A stretch of 64,000 nucleotides of DNA from Anaeramoeba flamelloides. Its lineage: Eukaryota; Metamonada; Anaeramoebidae. The position numbers were made by a program, and so were the translations under genes. The stretch covers positions 1,190,001 to 1,254,000 of the forward strand of contig JANTQA010000042.1 in assembly GCA_027625915.1 (NCBI GenBank), written 5' to 3'. Below are positions 35,868 to 47,011 of this stretch, piece after piece (positions within the stretch are counted from its first letter, which is position 1; every line of letters begins with the position of its first letter). The notes under the pieces were generated by a model, which saw only the letters and a program-made list of their open reading frames with translations, was not told the origin of the DNA and did no database searches.

Positions 35868-36275
35868 TAGGGTCTCATTAAAATGTCACTGTGGAGGATG
35901 TTAATGTTAAAGTATTATGGTTGTATGAACTTTTTCTTTTTAGATCAAGCAGAACTCCCAAATTTCATCTTGTGAGTATTTGGAAATTTAAATGTTCCAA
36001 TTTTTATTTGGGATCTGGTACTGAAAACTACAACTAACTCTTCCCTTTTTGATCTGAGTTGTTTTTTTTTCAAAAAATTTTCTTGGAAATTTGAACTGTT
36101 GAAGATAAAGTTAGGTTTTTTAAAATACTCAAATAACAATATGAACTATGAAATTTCTAAATTTCTCACCAGATGAAATTTTGGAGTTCTATTTGATCTA
36201 AAAAGAAAAAGTTCATGAAATTACAACACCTTAACACGTACATCTCTCAAGACGGCTTTTTTAAGGGTACCCTAT
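35868..36275. repeat. Inverted repeat with exon-like arms
   Basis: Arms of roughly 110-130 bp (35868-35990 and 36150-36275, inverted). Each carries ATGAACTTTTTCTTTTTAGA, then TCAAGCAGAACTCC or a variant, then a GTGAG. The arm thus looks like acceptor, 28-nt exon, donor. Probably a foldback element; only one copy seen. Confidence 0.5.
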
Positions 36276-36816
36276 ACGCTGAATTCTATGAAAAAATCAG
36301 AGTACGAACCTTGGTTTTTTTGAAAATTCATAAATAAAGAACTACTTTTGATAAAATTTTATATATTGATTTTATTATTCCAAAATACTATGAGAATTAT
36401 AAAAATAAATACTGTCAGGTTGGTCAGTTGTGCAGAATATTCATTAAAGGGGTTTTACTATAAATTTTATCACCAACAATCTCAAAAAACATAAACTAAA
36501 TTTGATTCCTAGATATCCAAAATAATTCATTCTTATATACCAAGTTAATTTCATAAATTAGTAATCATTTGTAGTTTTTTATTTAACTCTAATTCAATTT
36601 TTAAATTTATTTGTCAAATTAAAAACTTTCTGAAAAAGCAAAGTAATTTGTGACAAATAAAAAAATCTAAAAGAAAATAAATGTTCAAATAAATATAAAA
36701 AAAATAAATCTCAAAAACCCCACCAACAGAAACAAAGCCAACTACCCCACTTTAACTTTTTTGATTTCAATCTGGAATATTTCAAAGAGAAGAGAAATAA
36801 TTTCGAAATTACAGTA

Positions 36817-37300
36817 ATCAAAATAATGCGTGCTCACCGACTTATATCATTTTTTCAAAATATAATTAGTGCCTTTTTTTCTTCTTTTTCCAAATCAACA
36901 TCCCAGCAACTACCCACTAATACACCTAAGTTTAACTCAATTTTGAAAGAAAATATCTGTTTATTTTAAGTTAAATTTAAATTAGGAATGTGCTTTGTTG
37001 AAAATATTTCATAATATTCCCATTTTTTTTTCGATTTTTTTTGTTTTTTTTGATAATTAAAAATTATCAAAAATTTAAACTCTATTTTTTGAGATAAATT
37101 TTGCAATTTGATCCTTCATTTTTAGAATTTTTTAAATAATAGAACTTTAAGAAACCAATACCATATTTAATTACTTAAGATTTTATTATTGGTTTCTTTG
37201 ATCGGTTGATGTATAGGTCTTCTATAACGAAATAACACACAATTTTTATTTTGAAACACGGATTAATCTTTTCTTCATGCTTTTTTTTTGACACTTTAGA
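36817..37300. mobile_element. MITE family M4, copy a
   Basis: The left end ATCAAAATAATGCGTG is clear. Internal landmarks are TTGATCCTTCATTTTTAGAA, CTTTAAGAAACCAATACCAT and TTTTATTTTGAAACACGGAT. The right end is decayed. It lies just 5' of RCC1/BTB gene A. Confidence 0.6.
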
Positions 37301-37535
37301 TGAAAACCAAGAATAATAGATGTTTAAGAACTCCTATAAATTGAAAATGAGAGAATAACTTTACTTAATTTTTAACTTAAAGTCCCGACTTTACTGATCG
37401 ACTTTTTAAAGAGAAGAAACTCACCTAAACGTATGTTTCATAACAAAAAATAACAATTGTTTTCCAAACACAGCAAAACCAAATTAAAACATTTTAATCA
37501 ATAAAAATTCATTTTTTCTCATTTTTTTTAACTAA

Positions 37536-40500
37536 ATGAATCGTTTTGTTTATGTATCAGGAAATACAAAAGACCTTAAAATTGAAAAGAAACCAGTTAT
37601 AGACGGCAAAATTGTGATCTCAAAGCTTATTCACAAAATAGGAAGGCGTGTAAAGCTTGTTGCAAGCAATTACTCTACCTCTGTCTTTGTTCTTGATAAT
37701 AATAAAATCCATGTTTTCAATGGATCAAAAGGCATAATCTGGGAGCTTGAAAATAACCCATCAATAACACAGGTAGTCGCTGGCTCAAAACATATTTTAA
37801 TCTTAACAAGAGACGGCCGTGTGTATGGGTATGGAGACAGATTCTGGGGAGAAATCCCGATCAAAATTTCGCCTTTATATATCGAAAAGCCACGAGAAAT
37901 TTTATGGGTTACCAGAAACGATCTTCGGATCAAACAAGTTATGTGTGGTTTTTCTCGTTCGTTTTTTTTAACACAAGATGGAGATTTGTATTCTTCTGGA
38001 TTTCGAGTGTATTGTAAATATTTTCTTTTCACTTTTTCTTTTTTTTTTACCAAACAGCAAATTCTTTTTTTTTTATTCTTACTAACTCTCCTTTCAAAAC
38101 AGCCCATTTCAAAGAAGGCAGGGAAAATAAATTTATTTATAATGATCCTTTGAATTTAAACTCATAAAATTCTTTACTCAAAACAAAGAATAAAAAAATA
38201 CAGTTATCAAAAAAGCCCATATTCAGAGCCTAAAACCAATTTTTCAAATTAAAAGACGTGCTTTTATTTTCTAATTGTTCCAATACAACACCTAATTCAA
38301 TATCCAATAGACTACCTAATTTCCATCAATTTTGAAGGTAAAATTCCCTAATCTTTGAAGGAAATTTTGAAATTCAGGATGGAATCTGTAGAAACTTTTT
38401 TGTATTGATGATATTTACCCAATAAATCAGAAAAAACTTTCACTTCATTTTCCTTATTTTTATTTTATAAAAAAAGTTTTCAAAGATGTAGGTTGTAATC
38501 TGTGGACTTCTATTTAAAAAAAGAAAAAAATGAAATTGGAAGTGAAAATTTTTTCCCATATACTCTTCAAAGACCAGATGAACAAAATTTTATCTGAAAA
38601 TTTAAACTCTATTTTTTGAAGAAAAAGTTTCACATTTGATCCTGTATTAATTTATCGAATTTCTTTTTATAATAGTAGAACTTTAAGAAACCAATGAAAT
38701 ATTTACTTAATTATTGTATTGTCTGTTTCTTTGAGCATTTAATGTGTCTGCTTTCTTGAAAAAAAAAAGAAAAACAGGGCTTTTAATTTTGAACCTGTTT
38801 TTACCTTTTCTGGATGATTATTTTAACAAAGTTACTTTCAAAATTGTGGTTTTTGAATAAATTATGTTTAATAAACATTTTTATAAGATTTTTGGTTTTT
38901 CTCTTTGCAATTTCATTTTTTTGAACACAAAAAAAATTCTTTTGTCCATTGTAAAAAGAATCATAACAAATTCTTTTCAAAAATGCGAAAATGTACCTAC
39001 TTCTTTATACATTGATTTGAAAATTTATCAGGTGGGGAATTATAACTTTTCACAAAAAGGTTTAAAAAATAAACTACTGTAGTCAAAATAAAGCGTGCAA
39101 AAAAATTTAATGCGTGTTTCAAAATAAAAAGCGTGTTTTTTTTTGTTTTAGAAGACCTATACATTAACCAATCAAAGAAACTGATAATAAACCCTAAAAA
39201 ATATGGTATTGGTTACTTAAAGTTCAATTATTTAAAAAAAAATTCTAAAAATGAAGGATTAAATTGCAAAATTTATCTCAAAAAATAGAGTTTAAATTTT
39301 TGATAATTTTTATCATCAAAAAAACAAAAATTCAAAAAAAATTGAGAATATTATGGAAAATTTTCAACTATTTGCATGAATAATTTAAATTTTACCACAA
39401 ATAACCAGACCTTTAGGATCAAAATTGATTTGAACTTTGGTATAATATTTGGTGGTAGATTGGATGTTGCCTTGGAATAAGAAGAAAAAAAAGCACGGAT
39501 AATATTTTGAAACACGGATTATAGTCTTTGGACACGCATTATTTTGATCATGGTACTCAACGAGACTAATGTTGAAATTATCTTATTCTCATTTCAAACT
39601 CAAATATAATAAACTAAAATTCAAAATTTTCCACATAGCTAAAACGTTCCGAAAAATCACAATAATACAATTTCATTCAAATTGGAAACAGTTTTTGATT
39701 TTTGAAAAATAGGGAATATCATTTTTTCATCTTTTATTTTTTTTTTATCATTTCATTTTTTGAATTACGCAACTTGTTTCGTTCGATCAAAAATTTTTTT
39801 CAATGATTGATATTTCTTTTAAAGTTGAGTTGTTCCAAATAGAAGAACTCAAATACAATTAGTTTTTGGTAGTATCTAACCATTTGATTGATCAATATTC
39901 CTAATAGAATTTGAACAAATTTACCAATGTATTTTTTTGTTTTGTTCTCTCCAAAATTTTTAACACACCCCTGATTTATTTGTATTAATAATTATTTAAT
40001 TTTTTGTTTTGTGAGTGTATTGTAATTTATAAAAAAGTGTCAACATTTCAATTAGTGAATGGTTCTAATTTGGTGTTTCTTCTTGAATTGATTAAATAAG
40101 TTTTTTTTCACAAATCGAATTTTTGTCTGTTAAAAATTTTGAATTGGGATTTAGAATAAAACACCAATAAAAATCTGTGTAAATGTTTGATTGCTGATCA
40201 ACCCCATTTTTTTCAAACTTCCAAAAAATTAAAGTTATTTTTCAAAATTTTAATACAAAACAATTTCATATGTTATAAAAATAGCAAAAGAATTAGACAT
40301 CTTATTAGAAGAAAGAGAATTTTTCCCACCAGTATTAACATTTCAAAATGTGGAACGAATATGGTCTGGGCAGGAAGCTTATCATTATTTTTTCCAAACA
40401 AAGGATAATACAATGTATTGCATGGGCACAAACAACAATGGGCAATTAGGCTCTGACCCAAGAAAGGAAATAGATAAGCCAATAAAATTACAAATGTTTT

Positions 40501-41519
40501 CAGGTGATCCGATCAAGGAAATCTGCTGCTCTCTTAACTACAGCATCATTTTAAAAAATTATCAAGTCTATCTCGCCGGGAAATTACCAATCAAAGCAAA
40601 TTCTTTCTCAAAGACTAAAGAAGGGTTTATAAAATTTCCCAAGTTATCAAATGAAAAAATTGACAAGATTGGCTCAATAAAATCCTTCTTTGTTACAAAA
40701 ACTATCCACAATAAATTTTATTTTTGGGGTACATTTCTTAAAATATCTCAGCAACGCGATGTTGAACATTGCTTGATAAGAACCTTGCCAAAGCTTCGGC
40801 AACTGCAAAGAATCGAAATCTCTTCAAGTACATTTAAACTGTTTTTTTATACTATTAAACCAAAAAACACTTTGGTTGCCGATTTTGGCAAACTGTTAAA
40901 GCAATCTGACACCGCTGATCTTCAAATAAACAAAAATTTAAAAATCCACAAGCTAGTTATTCAAATGAGAACCGGAATGAAAAATGAAAATGAAATTAGG
41001 CAATGCTTCAAGCAAGTATTTGGTGAAGATTTGAGATGCTTTTTAACATGGCTTTATTCAAGTAAGGTTCTTGATAAAGTAAAATTAGCAAAAACAGCAA
41101 AAAAATTCGGAATTTTAAATTATAGAAAGCATACATTGACAAATGGCTTGAAAAAGTTATATACTGAAGACCATTCCAAAGATTTCGTGATAAATGTTCA
41201 GAATGAGAAAGTCAGAGTGCATAAACTCGTTCTACAAACCAGGAGCCAATTGTTCCGTTCCATGTTCTGTTCAATATCCGAAGAGACAAAATGTGTTTCA
41301 GATTATACCAATAAATCCGTCAAAAGTATACAGGTTTTAATCAAATTCTTATACACCGATCAAATTTTACCCCAAGATGTTGATGAAGATGTTGTCGAAG
41401 AATTAAGCGAAGCTATATATTATTACCAATTGAATGAAGATTGTATGTTAAATGAAAAATTGGAATACGCTTTATCTAAAAAAAATATTTTAATTGAACA
41501 AGAATTGGAAAAAAAATAA
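37536..41519 (+). CDS. RCC1-repeat / BTB domain protein, paralogue A
   Basis: Two exons fit best: 37536-38013 (donor GTAAAT) and 40285-41519 (acceptor AAATAG), phase 1, 570 residues. RCC1 blades run through about residues 1-350 (VVAGSKHILILTRDGRVYGYG, VMCGFSRSFFLTQDGDLYSSG, MYCMGTNNNGQLGSD). A degenerate BTB (about 358-440, DTADLQINKNLKIHKLVIQM) and a canonical BTB (about 455-560, KDFVINVQNEKVRVHKLVLQ then LFRSMF...FLYTDQI) follow. RCC1 plus BTB suggests a substrate adaptor for cullin-3 ubiquitin ligase; that role is inference. The 2271-nt intron contains three or more repeats. Donor GT at 38009 joined at 40316 is an alternative. The length and intron position match paralogue B, supporting the model. 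The stop is only 40 bp from LINE copy L4. Confidence 0.82.
38240..38830. mobile_element. MITE family M4, copy b, with nested R8
   Basis: Has the M4 landmarks: GACGTGCTTTTATTTTCTAA on the left, AGAACTTTAAGAAACCAATG in the middle and ACCTTTTCTGGATGATTATT on the right. A 125-bp foldback (R8, 38436-38560) is inserted. Lies in the intron of gene A. Confidence 0.55.
38436..38560. repeat. Small foldback R8, copy 1
   Basis: Arms TTTCACTTCATTTTCC and GGAAGTGAAAA, with GGTTGTAATCTGTGGACTTC in the middle. Related copies lie at 50520-50635 and 54720-54845. Confidence 0.5.
39082..39549. mobile_element. MITE family M4, copy c, inverted and best preserved
   Basis: 468 bp with inverted ends of about 50 bp. 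The left is GTCAAAATAAAGCGTG, then AATGCGTGTTTCAAAATA and a further GCGTG; the right is the inverse, ending GACACGCATTATTTTGATC. Repeats of the GCGTG/CACGC motif occur within each end. No ORF. Confidence 0.75.
39600..40190 (-). repeat. Dispersed repeat R2, inverted copy
   Basis: Reverse complement of the 5920-6470 repeat. Fills the rest of the gene A intron up to the second exon. Confidence 0.6.
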
Positions 41520-41559
41520 AAACATACCAAATTACATAACATCATTTTTATTAGATTTG

Positions 41560-42165
41560 TACCTCCGATTCTATGAAAAAAACTCGGAATTTTTGAATTC
41601 AAAGAATTGATGAAAGATTTTATCCAAATAAACAAAGATAAAAGATTAATATCAAAGATATTACTCAAAATAAAGAATCATTATTTATCTTGTAATTGGT
41701 TAATGATAAAGAATGTTATGATTATTTATTGAAATTATTAAATAAAAAATTAGGAATTAGAGAAGTGCCATAGAGTGCTATAAAGTCCGTCAAGTGCCTA
41801 GCTTTTCTAGGATTCAAAAGAATGTAAAAAAATCGAAGATTTTACTCAATTCTTTTAAATTCTGGAAAAGCTCACGGCAGTTTTTGTTAATTTATGAAAT
41901 AAAAGGAAAATTTCAAAACTTTTCTGTTTTTTGAATTCTGGAAAAGCTAGGAAACTTCCTGTTATTTTTTCCAGGATTTAAAAAATCGAGTAAAATAAAT
42001 GATTATACTCAATTATTTTAAAGCCTGGAAAACCTAACTGCGCTTTTCTTGAGGTTTCTTGTTTTTTTTTTTTGGAAAATATATTGATTTTACAAATAGA
42101 CAGAAAACTCAAGAAAACTTAATGACAAATAAGAGGGATTAATAACCACCCTTAAATAACAATAT
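41560..42165 (+). mobile_element. 5'-truncated LINE 3' end, copy L4
   Basis: Starts about 40 bp after the gene A stop. One frame reads DITQNKESLFIL, one stop, then LVNDKECYDYLLKLLNKKLG, which lines up with the C-terminus of copy L3 (ending FLNKNLGIYE). It is followed directly by a hairpin block (41767-42125) and the tail ACAAATAAGAGGGATTAATA, as in L3. The structure fits 5' truncation during target-primed integration. Confidence 0.7.
41767..42125. repeat. Hairpin block in LINE 3' tail (L4)
   Basis: GTGCCATAGAGTGCTATAAA and CAAGTGCCTAG lead into two palindromes (TCTAGGATTCAAAAGAATG / CAATTCTTTTAAATTCTGG, and AGGATTTAAAAAATCGAG / CAATTATTTTAAAGCCTGG). The CAAGAAAACTTAATGACAAAT module ends it. 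Confidence 0.7.
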
Positions 42166-42179
42166 ATATATATATATAT

Positions 42180-43678
42180 CCCTTAGCACCCCAAATATAC
42201 TAAAAACATTTCAAACAGAATTTTTAATTTGAAATGTTATCAAAGGATTATAAGATATAGAATTGTAAAATAATTATCTTAGAAAGAAAATTTTATCATT
42301 AAAAATTGTATAGTTACTTACAATAAAAAAATAACTTGAAAAAAAATTTTTTCAACATTGGGAATTTTTTTTTGGTATTGGTGATTTTATTATTTTTCCA
42401 AATTTTGTCAAAATAAATTTTTTTTTTTTTTTTTGAAAAGTTTGTCTAGACATCAAAACCCTCTTATTTTTAATGTTTAAAACACATCATACTTTGCTGG
42501 AAATTTTTTTGGAGCCCTTTGCACCCCAAAATTGCCTAAAATGCTTGATTAAATAATTTATTCATTACAAAATTTATTTTGACATCACATAGAAAATTTG
42601 TTTTATCATATGATTACCATTCAATATCAATATCTATATTTGATTCTAAATTATTTAAAAAAAAAAAAAATATAAATTAGATTTGAAAAAAAATAATATT
42701 TTTTTTCATTGTAAAATTGGTGAAATTTTTTCAACAAGATTTTTTTCAAATTTAAATGATTTTGCCAATAGTTCGAGTCAGATTAATAATTGGATTTTTT
42801 TTTATTTTTTACTATTTTTGAATTTTTGAATTTTTAAAATCTAGAAATAAAATAAACAATATTATTGAATTAGAGACAATATATCAGAACTTATTTTACA
42901 AGATCTGGATTAATTTATAAAGGAAAAATTCAAATTTCGCAAATATATTATTCAATTTTTTACCAATAACAAAATGCAATAAAAAAAATTATTGGTTTCG
43001 GAGATTATTTTATTATATTGGAATAATATTTAAAAGTTATTTTTATTTTTTTTTTAAATTTAGGTATAATTAATTTATAGATTAAAAATTAATTTATATT
43101 TGTTTTATTCCAATTTAATAACAGAAATTATTTTACAATTTTTTTTTTTTTTTTTGTTTTTCAATTATTATCTATTGCTTAATAAAAAGTTTTAGAAAAT
43201 TAATCATATTAAAAATTTAATTTTGGCCTAAAGAAATGAATTTCATTTTTCTCTTGATTGGATATTTATTGAAATTTTTTTCTAAAAAAAAAAAATGAAT
43301 TTTTTTGAGTAATGTATTTTTTTATTTATTTTTTTTTATCATAAAATTAGCAATATTATTTGATTTTTATTATTAATAAATCAATGTATTGAGTTTTGAA
43401 TTACTATTAGGGTAATAAAATTTCTGATTTAAAAAATTCAAATAAAAATAAAAATCTTTTAAAAAAATGTAAAAAAGAATAATTATTATTTTTTTTTCCA
43501 ATTTCAAAAAAGAAATTAATAACTTAACTACTTTATATTTGAACTATTTTGACTTTTTATTATAATTCAAATCAGGATTAAAGACAAATAAGAAAAATTA
43601 ATACATTAGTACATCAATATCATTTTAAATCTTTTTAAAAAACTTGATGAAATTTAGGCAAATCCGGGGTGCTAAGGG
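42180..43678. mobile_element. Non-autonomous DNA transposon, about 1.5 kb, ends CCCTTAGCACCCC
   Basis: The left end CCCTTAGCACCCCAAATAT and right end GGGGTGCTAAGGG are perfect inverses over 13 bp, with partial similarity further in (CTAAA beside each). Both sides are flanked by TA-rich repeats, so a TA-type target is likely but the target duplication is unclear. The interior is extremely AT-rich with one internal TTTGCACCCCAAAATTGCCT near 42520. No ORF or transposase was seen. Confidence 0.65.
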
Positions 43679-43826
43679 ATTAATATATATATATGCCTTT
43701 TTAGACAATTGACTCACTTTTTTTTGAGTCGAATTATTTTTCAGGATTTAGCTTCAATTTGAAAATTAAATTGATTTATCAAGATTTGTTTCTTATCAAG
43801 TTCTGTTAAATGTTAGAAACTTCTGA

Positions 43827-44233
43827 TCATTCTAAATTGGTTTCTGTAATTTCTGTGATGGTTAAAATATCAAAATTTGAAAAAAAAAAGGTGAGAATCC
43901 TATTTGATAATTAAAAAAAATATATCAGTTACCTTAACAATATTTTTTAAATTAGAATATATTTTTAAATTGTTTTTAAGTTTAATGGCCTTTTAATCTT
44001 TTTGAAAATAAGAATAGATTAAATATAAATTGTTTTTTTTGTTACAAAATTTTACCTTTCAGGACAATCAGTGCATTTTTCCAATATTTCCTCTGTTTCG
44101 GGGTTTTAAAAAACAAATTTAAACGAGTTACAGAGTTTTTATCAACATTTCGTTTTTTATCTTCCCAATCCTTTAAGAATTTTTCAAGAAAATTACAATT
44201 AACTTTTTCAGATTTAACTATTTTTTCACGAAA
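43827..44233 (-). CDS. Unidentified protein, C-terminal exons (partial)
   Basis: The minus-strand exon 44233-44056 has a strong acceptor (ATTTTTCCAG) and donor (GTAAAA). It reads FREKIVKSEKVNCNFLEKFL, then DWEDKKRNVD and RLNLFFKTPKQRKYWKNAL. A 203-nt phase-1 intron joins it to 43852-43827, giving EITETNLE and TGA. Composition (K, E, W, alternating charge) is typical of coding sequence here. An upstream exon could lie at 44701-44776 (GVREKSFEFTEMKSFGNS) but its phase does not match directly. The plus strand is also open, with an exon-like MLETSDHSKLVSVIS at 43811-43891, so strand is not certain. Family not recognised. Confidence 0.4.
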
Positions 44234-45459
44234 CTGGAAAAATCTATTGTGTAGTATTTGAAAATTTGAACTTCATGATCTAGAAATTTAAAGAGAGGTG
44301 ATGCTTAAAAATTGTTTAAAAAATGGAATAAATTGTATTTTATGAACATTTTAAGGAAAAATATTGTTTTTTTCAATAAAATCCTTTTTCTCTAATTCAT
44401 TAATCAAACAGCAACAACTCAAAAAAACAATTTGTGAATGTAAAAAAACCGAATTGAAAAAGATAAACAAAGATCCTAAATCTTGAAAAAAATAATTATA
44501 AACAATTTAAAACTGTTGATTATGCAACCTTAAATATGTGGTTTGTTGATAAGAGAGACATGGTAGAAAATGCTTATCTTTTTGAACTTGAGAATTGTTC
44601 CTACAAGAGATCTTTGTTTTTTTTTTTTTTTCTCATAATGTTAATTCTTAATATAAAATGGTTTTTGGAGATATTGAGGTTCAGAAATAATTAGTAATAC
44701 TTATTATTTTGTTTGAATTGCCAAAAGATTTCATTTCTGTGAACTCAAATGATTTTTCCCGTACACCGATATTACTCTGAAACAAACTTAGTTATCCTTA
44801 TTATTATTTCTGATAATGTTTAATAACAAATTCTGCTCTTCATTGGTAATGTGATAAATAAAATTTCGCTAATGTAAGAATGATTTGATCTGTTCATTTT
44901 CTAAAAACCTAATTTATCTAAAATAAAAACAACTTTTAAAAAATTTATTAAATCTCATTTAAAAATGAAGTAGAAACCTTATTTTGACTCGGTTTGTGAG
45001 ATTTAAAAGAAACACAATTCCTAACTTAAGCATCAAGAATTGTCTTTTAAATACATTTATCAAAAAAGCCATAACCAAAGTTAAGAATCTATAATGGTGA
45101 TTAAAAAATTTTTCCAAAAAAAAAAAATAATTATTTGCGAATTTTACCCTTTTTAATAATTTCAATTATAATAAACATTAATCGTTAATAAAAGATCTTT
45201 GATCAAAAAAATATTATTCGAGATATTTAACAATTAAAGTTGCAAAATCCAATTTTCCCGTTCTATTAATATTTTTTTTAAATTTAATAGTCAAAAATTT
45301 TGAAAAAATTTTTGCTTCAAGCTAAGAGTTCATTAATTATATATTTTAAAAGTATTTTAAATCTGATGTAAATATCTTTCAAATAGGGAATCAATTAGTT
45401 TGACTATTAAAGAGTTATTTGTTCTTTTGAATTAGTAAAATTATTTTTTTTTTGATTTT

Positions 45460-45990
45460 CCTTTAGGTTTTCCAAAATTTAAAAGAATAGAGTACAATCA
45501 AAGATTTTTCTCAATTCTTTTGAATTCTGGAAAACCTAGGACACTTGTCGTTAGGTTTTCCTGATTTTTTTGTTTATTTGGAAAATCAATAGATTTTCGT
45601 TAGGTTTTTTTTACTTTAGAAATAAACCGAAAATTGTAATAAATTTTCGGTACATTTCTAACGTAAAAAAAACTTAGAACACTTAACAAATAAAACAAAA
45701 AACCTCGAGAAAACCTAGGACACTTTTGGTTAGGTTTTCTTGAGTTTTCTATTTATTTGGAAAATTGAATAGATTTTCTCAACAAAACAGAAGAAACCCT
45801 AACATCCAGAAAAAGTATTTAGTTTTTTTTTTAATTTGGGAAATTTAAAGAAAATTAAAAAATTTTTATTATATTTCAGAAATTAAAAAATACAGCCGTT
45901 AGATTTTCCAGAATTTAAAAAAATTGAGCCAAATCTTTGATTTTTCTCTATTCTTTTGAATGTTGGAAAAGCTAGGCACTTGACGTAACT
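45460..45990. repeat. Hairpin block, long solo copy
   Basis: Contains two copies of the central palindrome (AATTTAAAAGAATAGAG / CAATTCTTTTGAATTCTGG at 45475-45530 and a second at 45905-45965). Between them are the GAAAATCAATAGATTTTCG, TAATAAATTTTCGG and CTATTTATTTGGAAAATTG modules. No LINE coding sequence on its flanks. Confidence 0.65.
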
Positions 45991-46349
45991 TGATGGATTT
46001 AGCAATCAGTTATTTTTTTTCCATATTTGAGTTTTTTGAGATGAGTGTTTTCAAAACTATTAGTTATTATCTATTCAAGTAAAAATTATAAAGTTGAAGT
46101 AAACTAAAATTCATGGTCACATCCTTTTAAAAATTTTAACAACCCCAAAATAGACATTTTTTTTTTGACACTAGACTTTTAAAAATCGTAGTACTATTAA
46201 CAACAAAAAATATAAAACGGCCTCAAGATTTTTAAGTTTAGAATGTTGATTATAATTGGAATATCGTTTTTTATTAACAAGGAAGAAATAATAATTTAAG
46301 TTGTAGTTATATTTTGTCTAACTGAGTTTTTACAATTTTATTTTTTCTG

Positions 46350-46805
46350 AATAGTGAAGTTTCAAAAGAAAAACTGTGCTTTTTTTTTCTTCTTGTTCCT
46401 TTTTAACATCCAATTCGCTATCCAATCACGTGTCTATGGTTCAATTCAATTTTGAAGGTAAAGCACTTGATATTTTGATAAGCAAATCTTAGTTTTGGAA
46501 GGCAATTCTTTGATATTTTTCCATAATATTCTCAATTTTTTTGAAATTTTTTGTGTTTTTGATGATAAAAATTTAGATGAAAATTATCTAGATTTTTTGA
46601 GATAAAATTTTCCAATTTGATCCTTTTTTTTTAGAATTTCTTTTTAAATAATAGAAATTTCAGAAATCTATAACATATTTACTCCTTGTTTATTTTGGGA
46701 TTATTTGTTTGGTTAATGAATGGGGATTCTAAAACAAAAAGACATGTTTTTTATTTTTAAACACTGGTTAATCATTCGATAACACGTGTCATTTTGATAA
46801 TTTCT
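46350..46805. mobile_element. MITE family M4, copy d
   Basis: Landmarks GTGCTTTTTTTTTCTTCTTG on the left, GATAAAATTTTCCAATTTGA in the middle and ACACGTGTCATTTTGATAA at the right end. It ends about 210 bp before the DUF4419 start codon. Confidence 0.55.
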
Positions 46806-47011
46806 CTTGTTCAAAAAAAGAAAACAACTTAAAAAACGAAATTTATAATTTTTAAAAAAGAGTTTCAGAGAATTGTTGTGGTTTTGAAATTAGAAAAAGA
46901 CGAACCCAAAAAAAACAAGTCCAAAATAAAATAGGAAAAAAATAATCATTTTTTTCGTTTATTTTGATCTTTTAAATAAATCTTAAAAGGTTTTATATTC
47001 AATAAATACAA

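Larger units (their letters stand above)
31482..37535. other. Repeat-rich spacer
   Basis: Between the importin start and RCC1/BTB gene A. It contains the AT microsatellite at 32346-32380, a decayed LINE at 33720-35510, an inverted repeat at 35868-36275 and MITE M4 copy a at 36817-37300. The ORF at 31995-32264 is F/L/K-biased and unconvincing. About 32400-33700 shows nothing beyond AT-rich sequence. Confidence 0.5.
44234..47011. other. Spacer with hairpin block and MITE
   Basis: The first kilobase may include 5' exons of the unidentified gene. A hairpin block (45460-45990) and MITE M4 copy d (46350-46805) follow. The end is the 5' flank of the DUF4419 gene. Confidence 0.45.

Noticed and set aside
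35773-35893. Minus-strand exon-like peptide ending YDMVQIILKKID
   Set aside because: Looks protein-like but lies at the edge of an inverted repeat, and its frame is closed by a stop at the only good acceptor.
42840-43500. Possible transposase inside the CCCTTAGCACCCC element
   Set aside because: No frame longer than a few tens of codons and no conserved residues.
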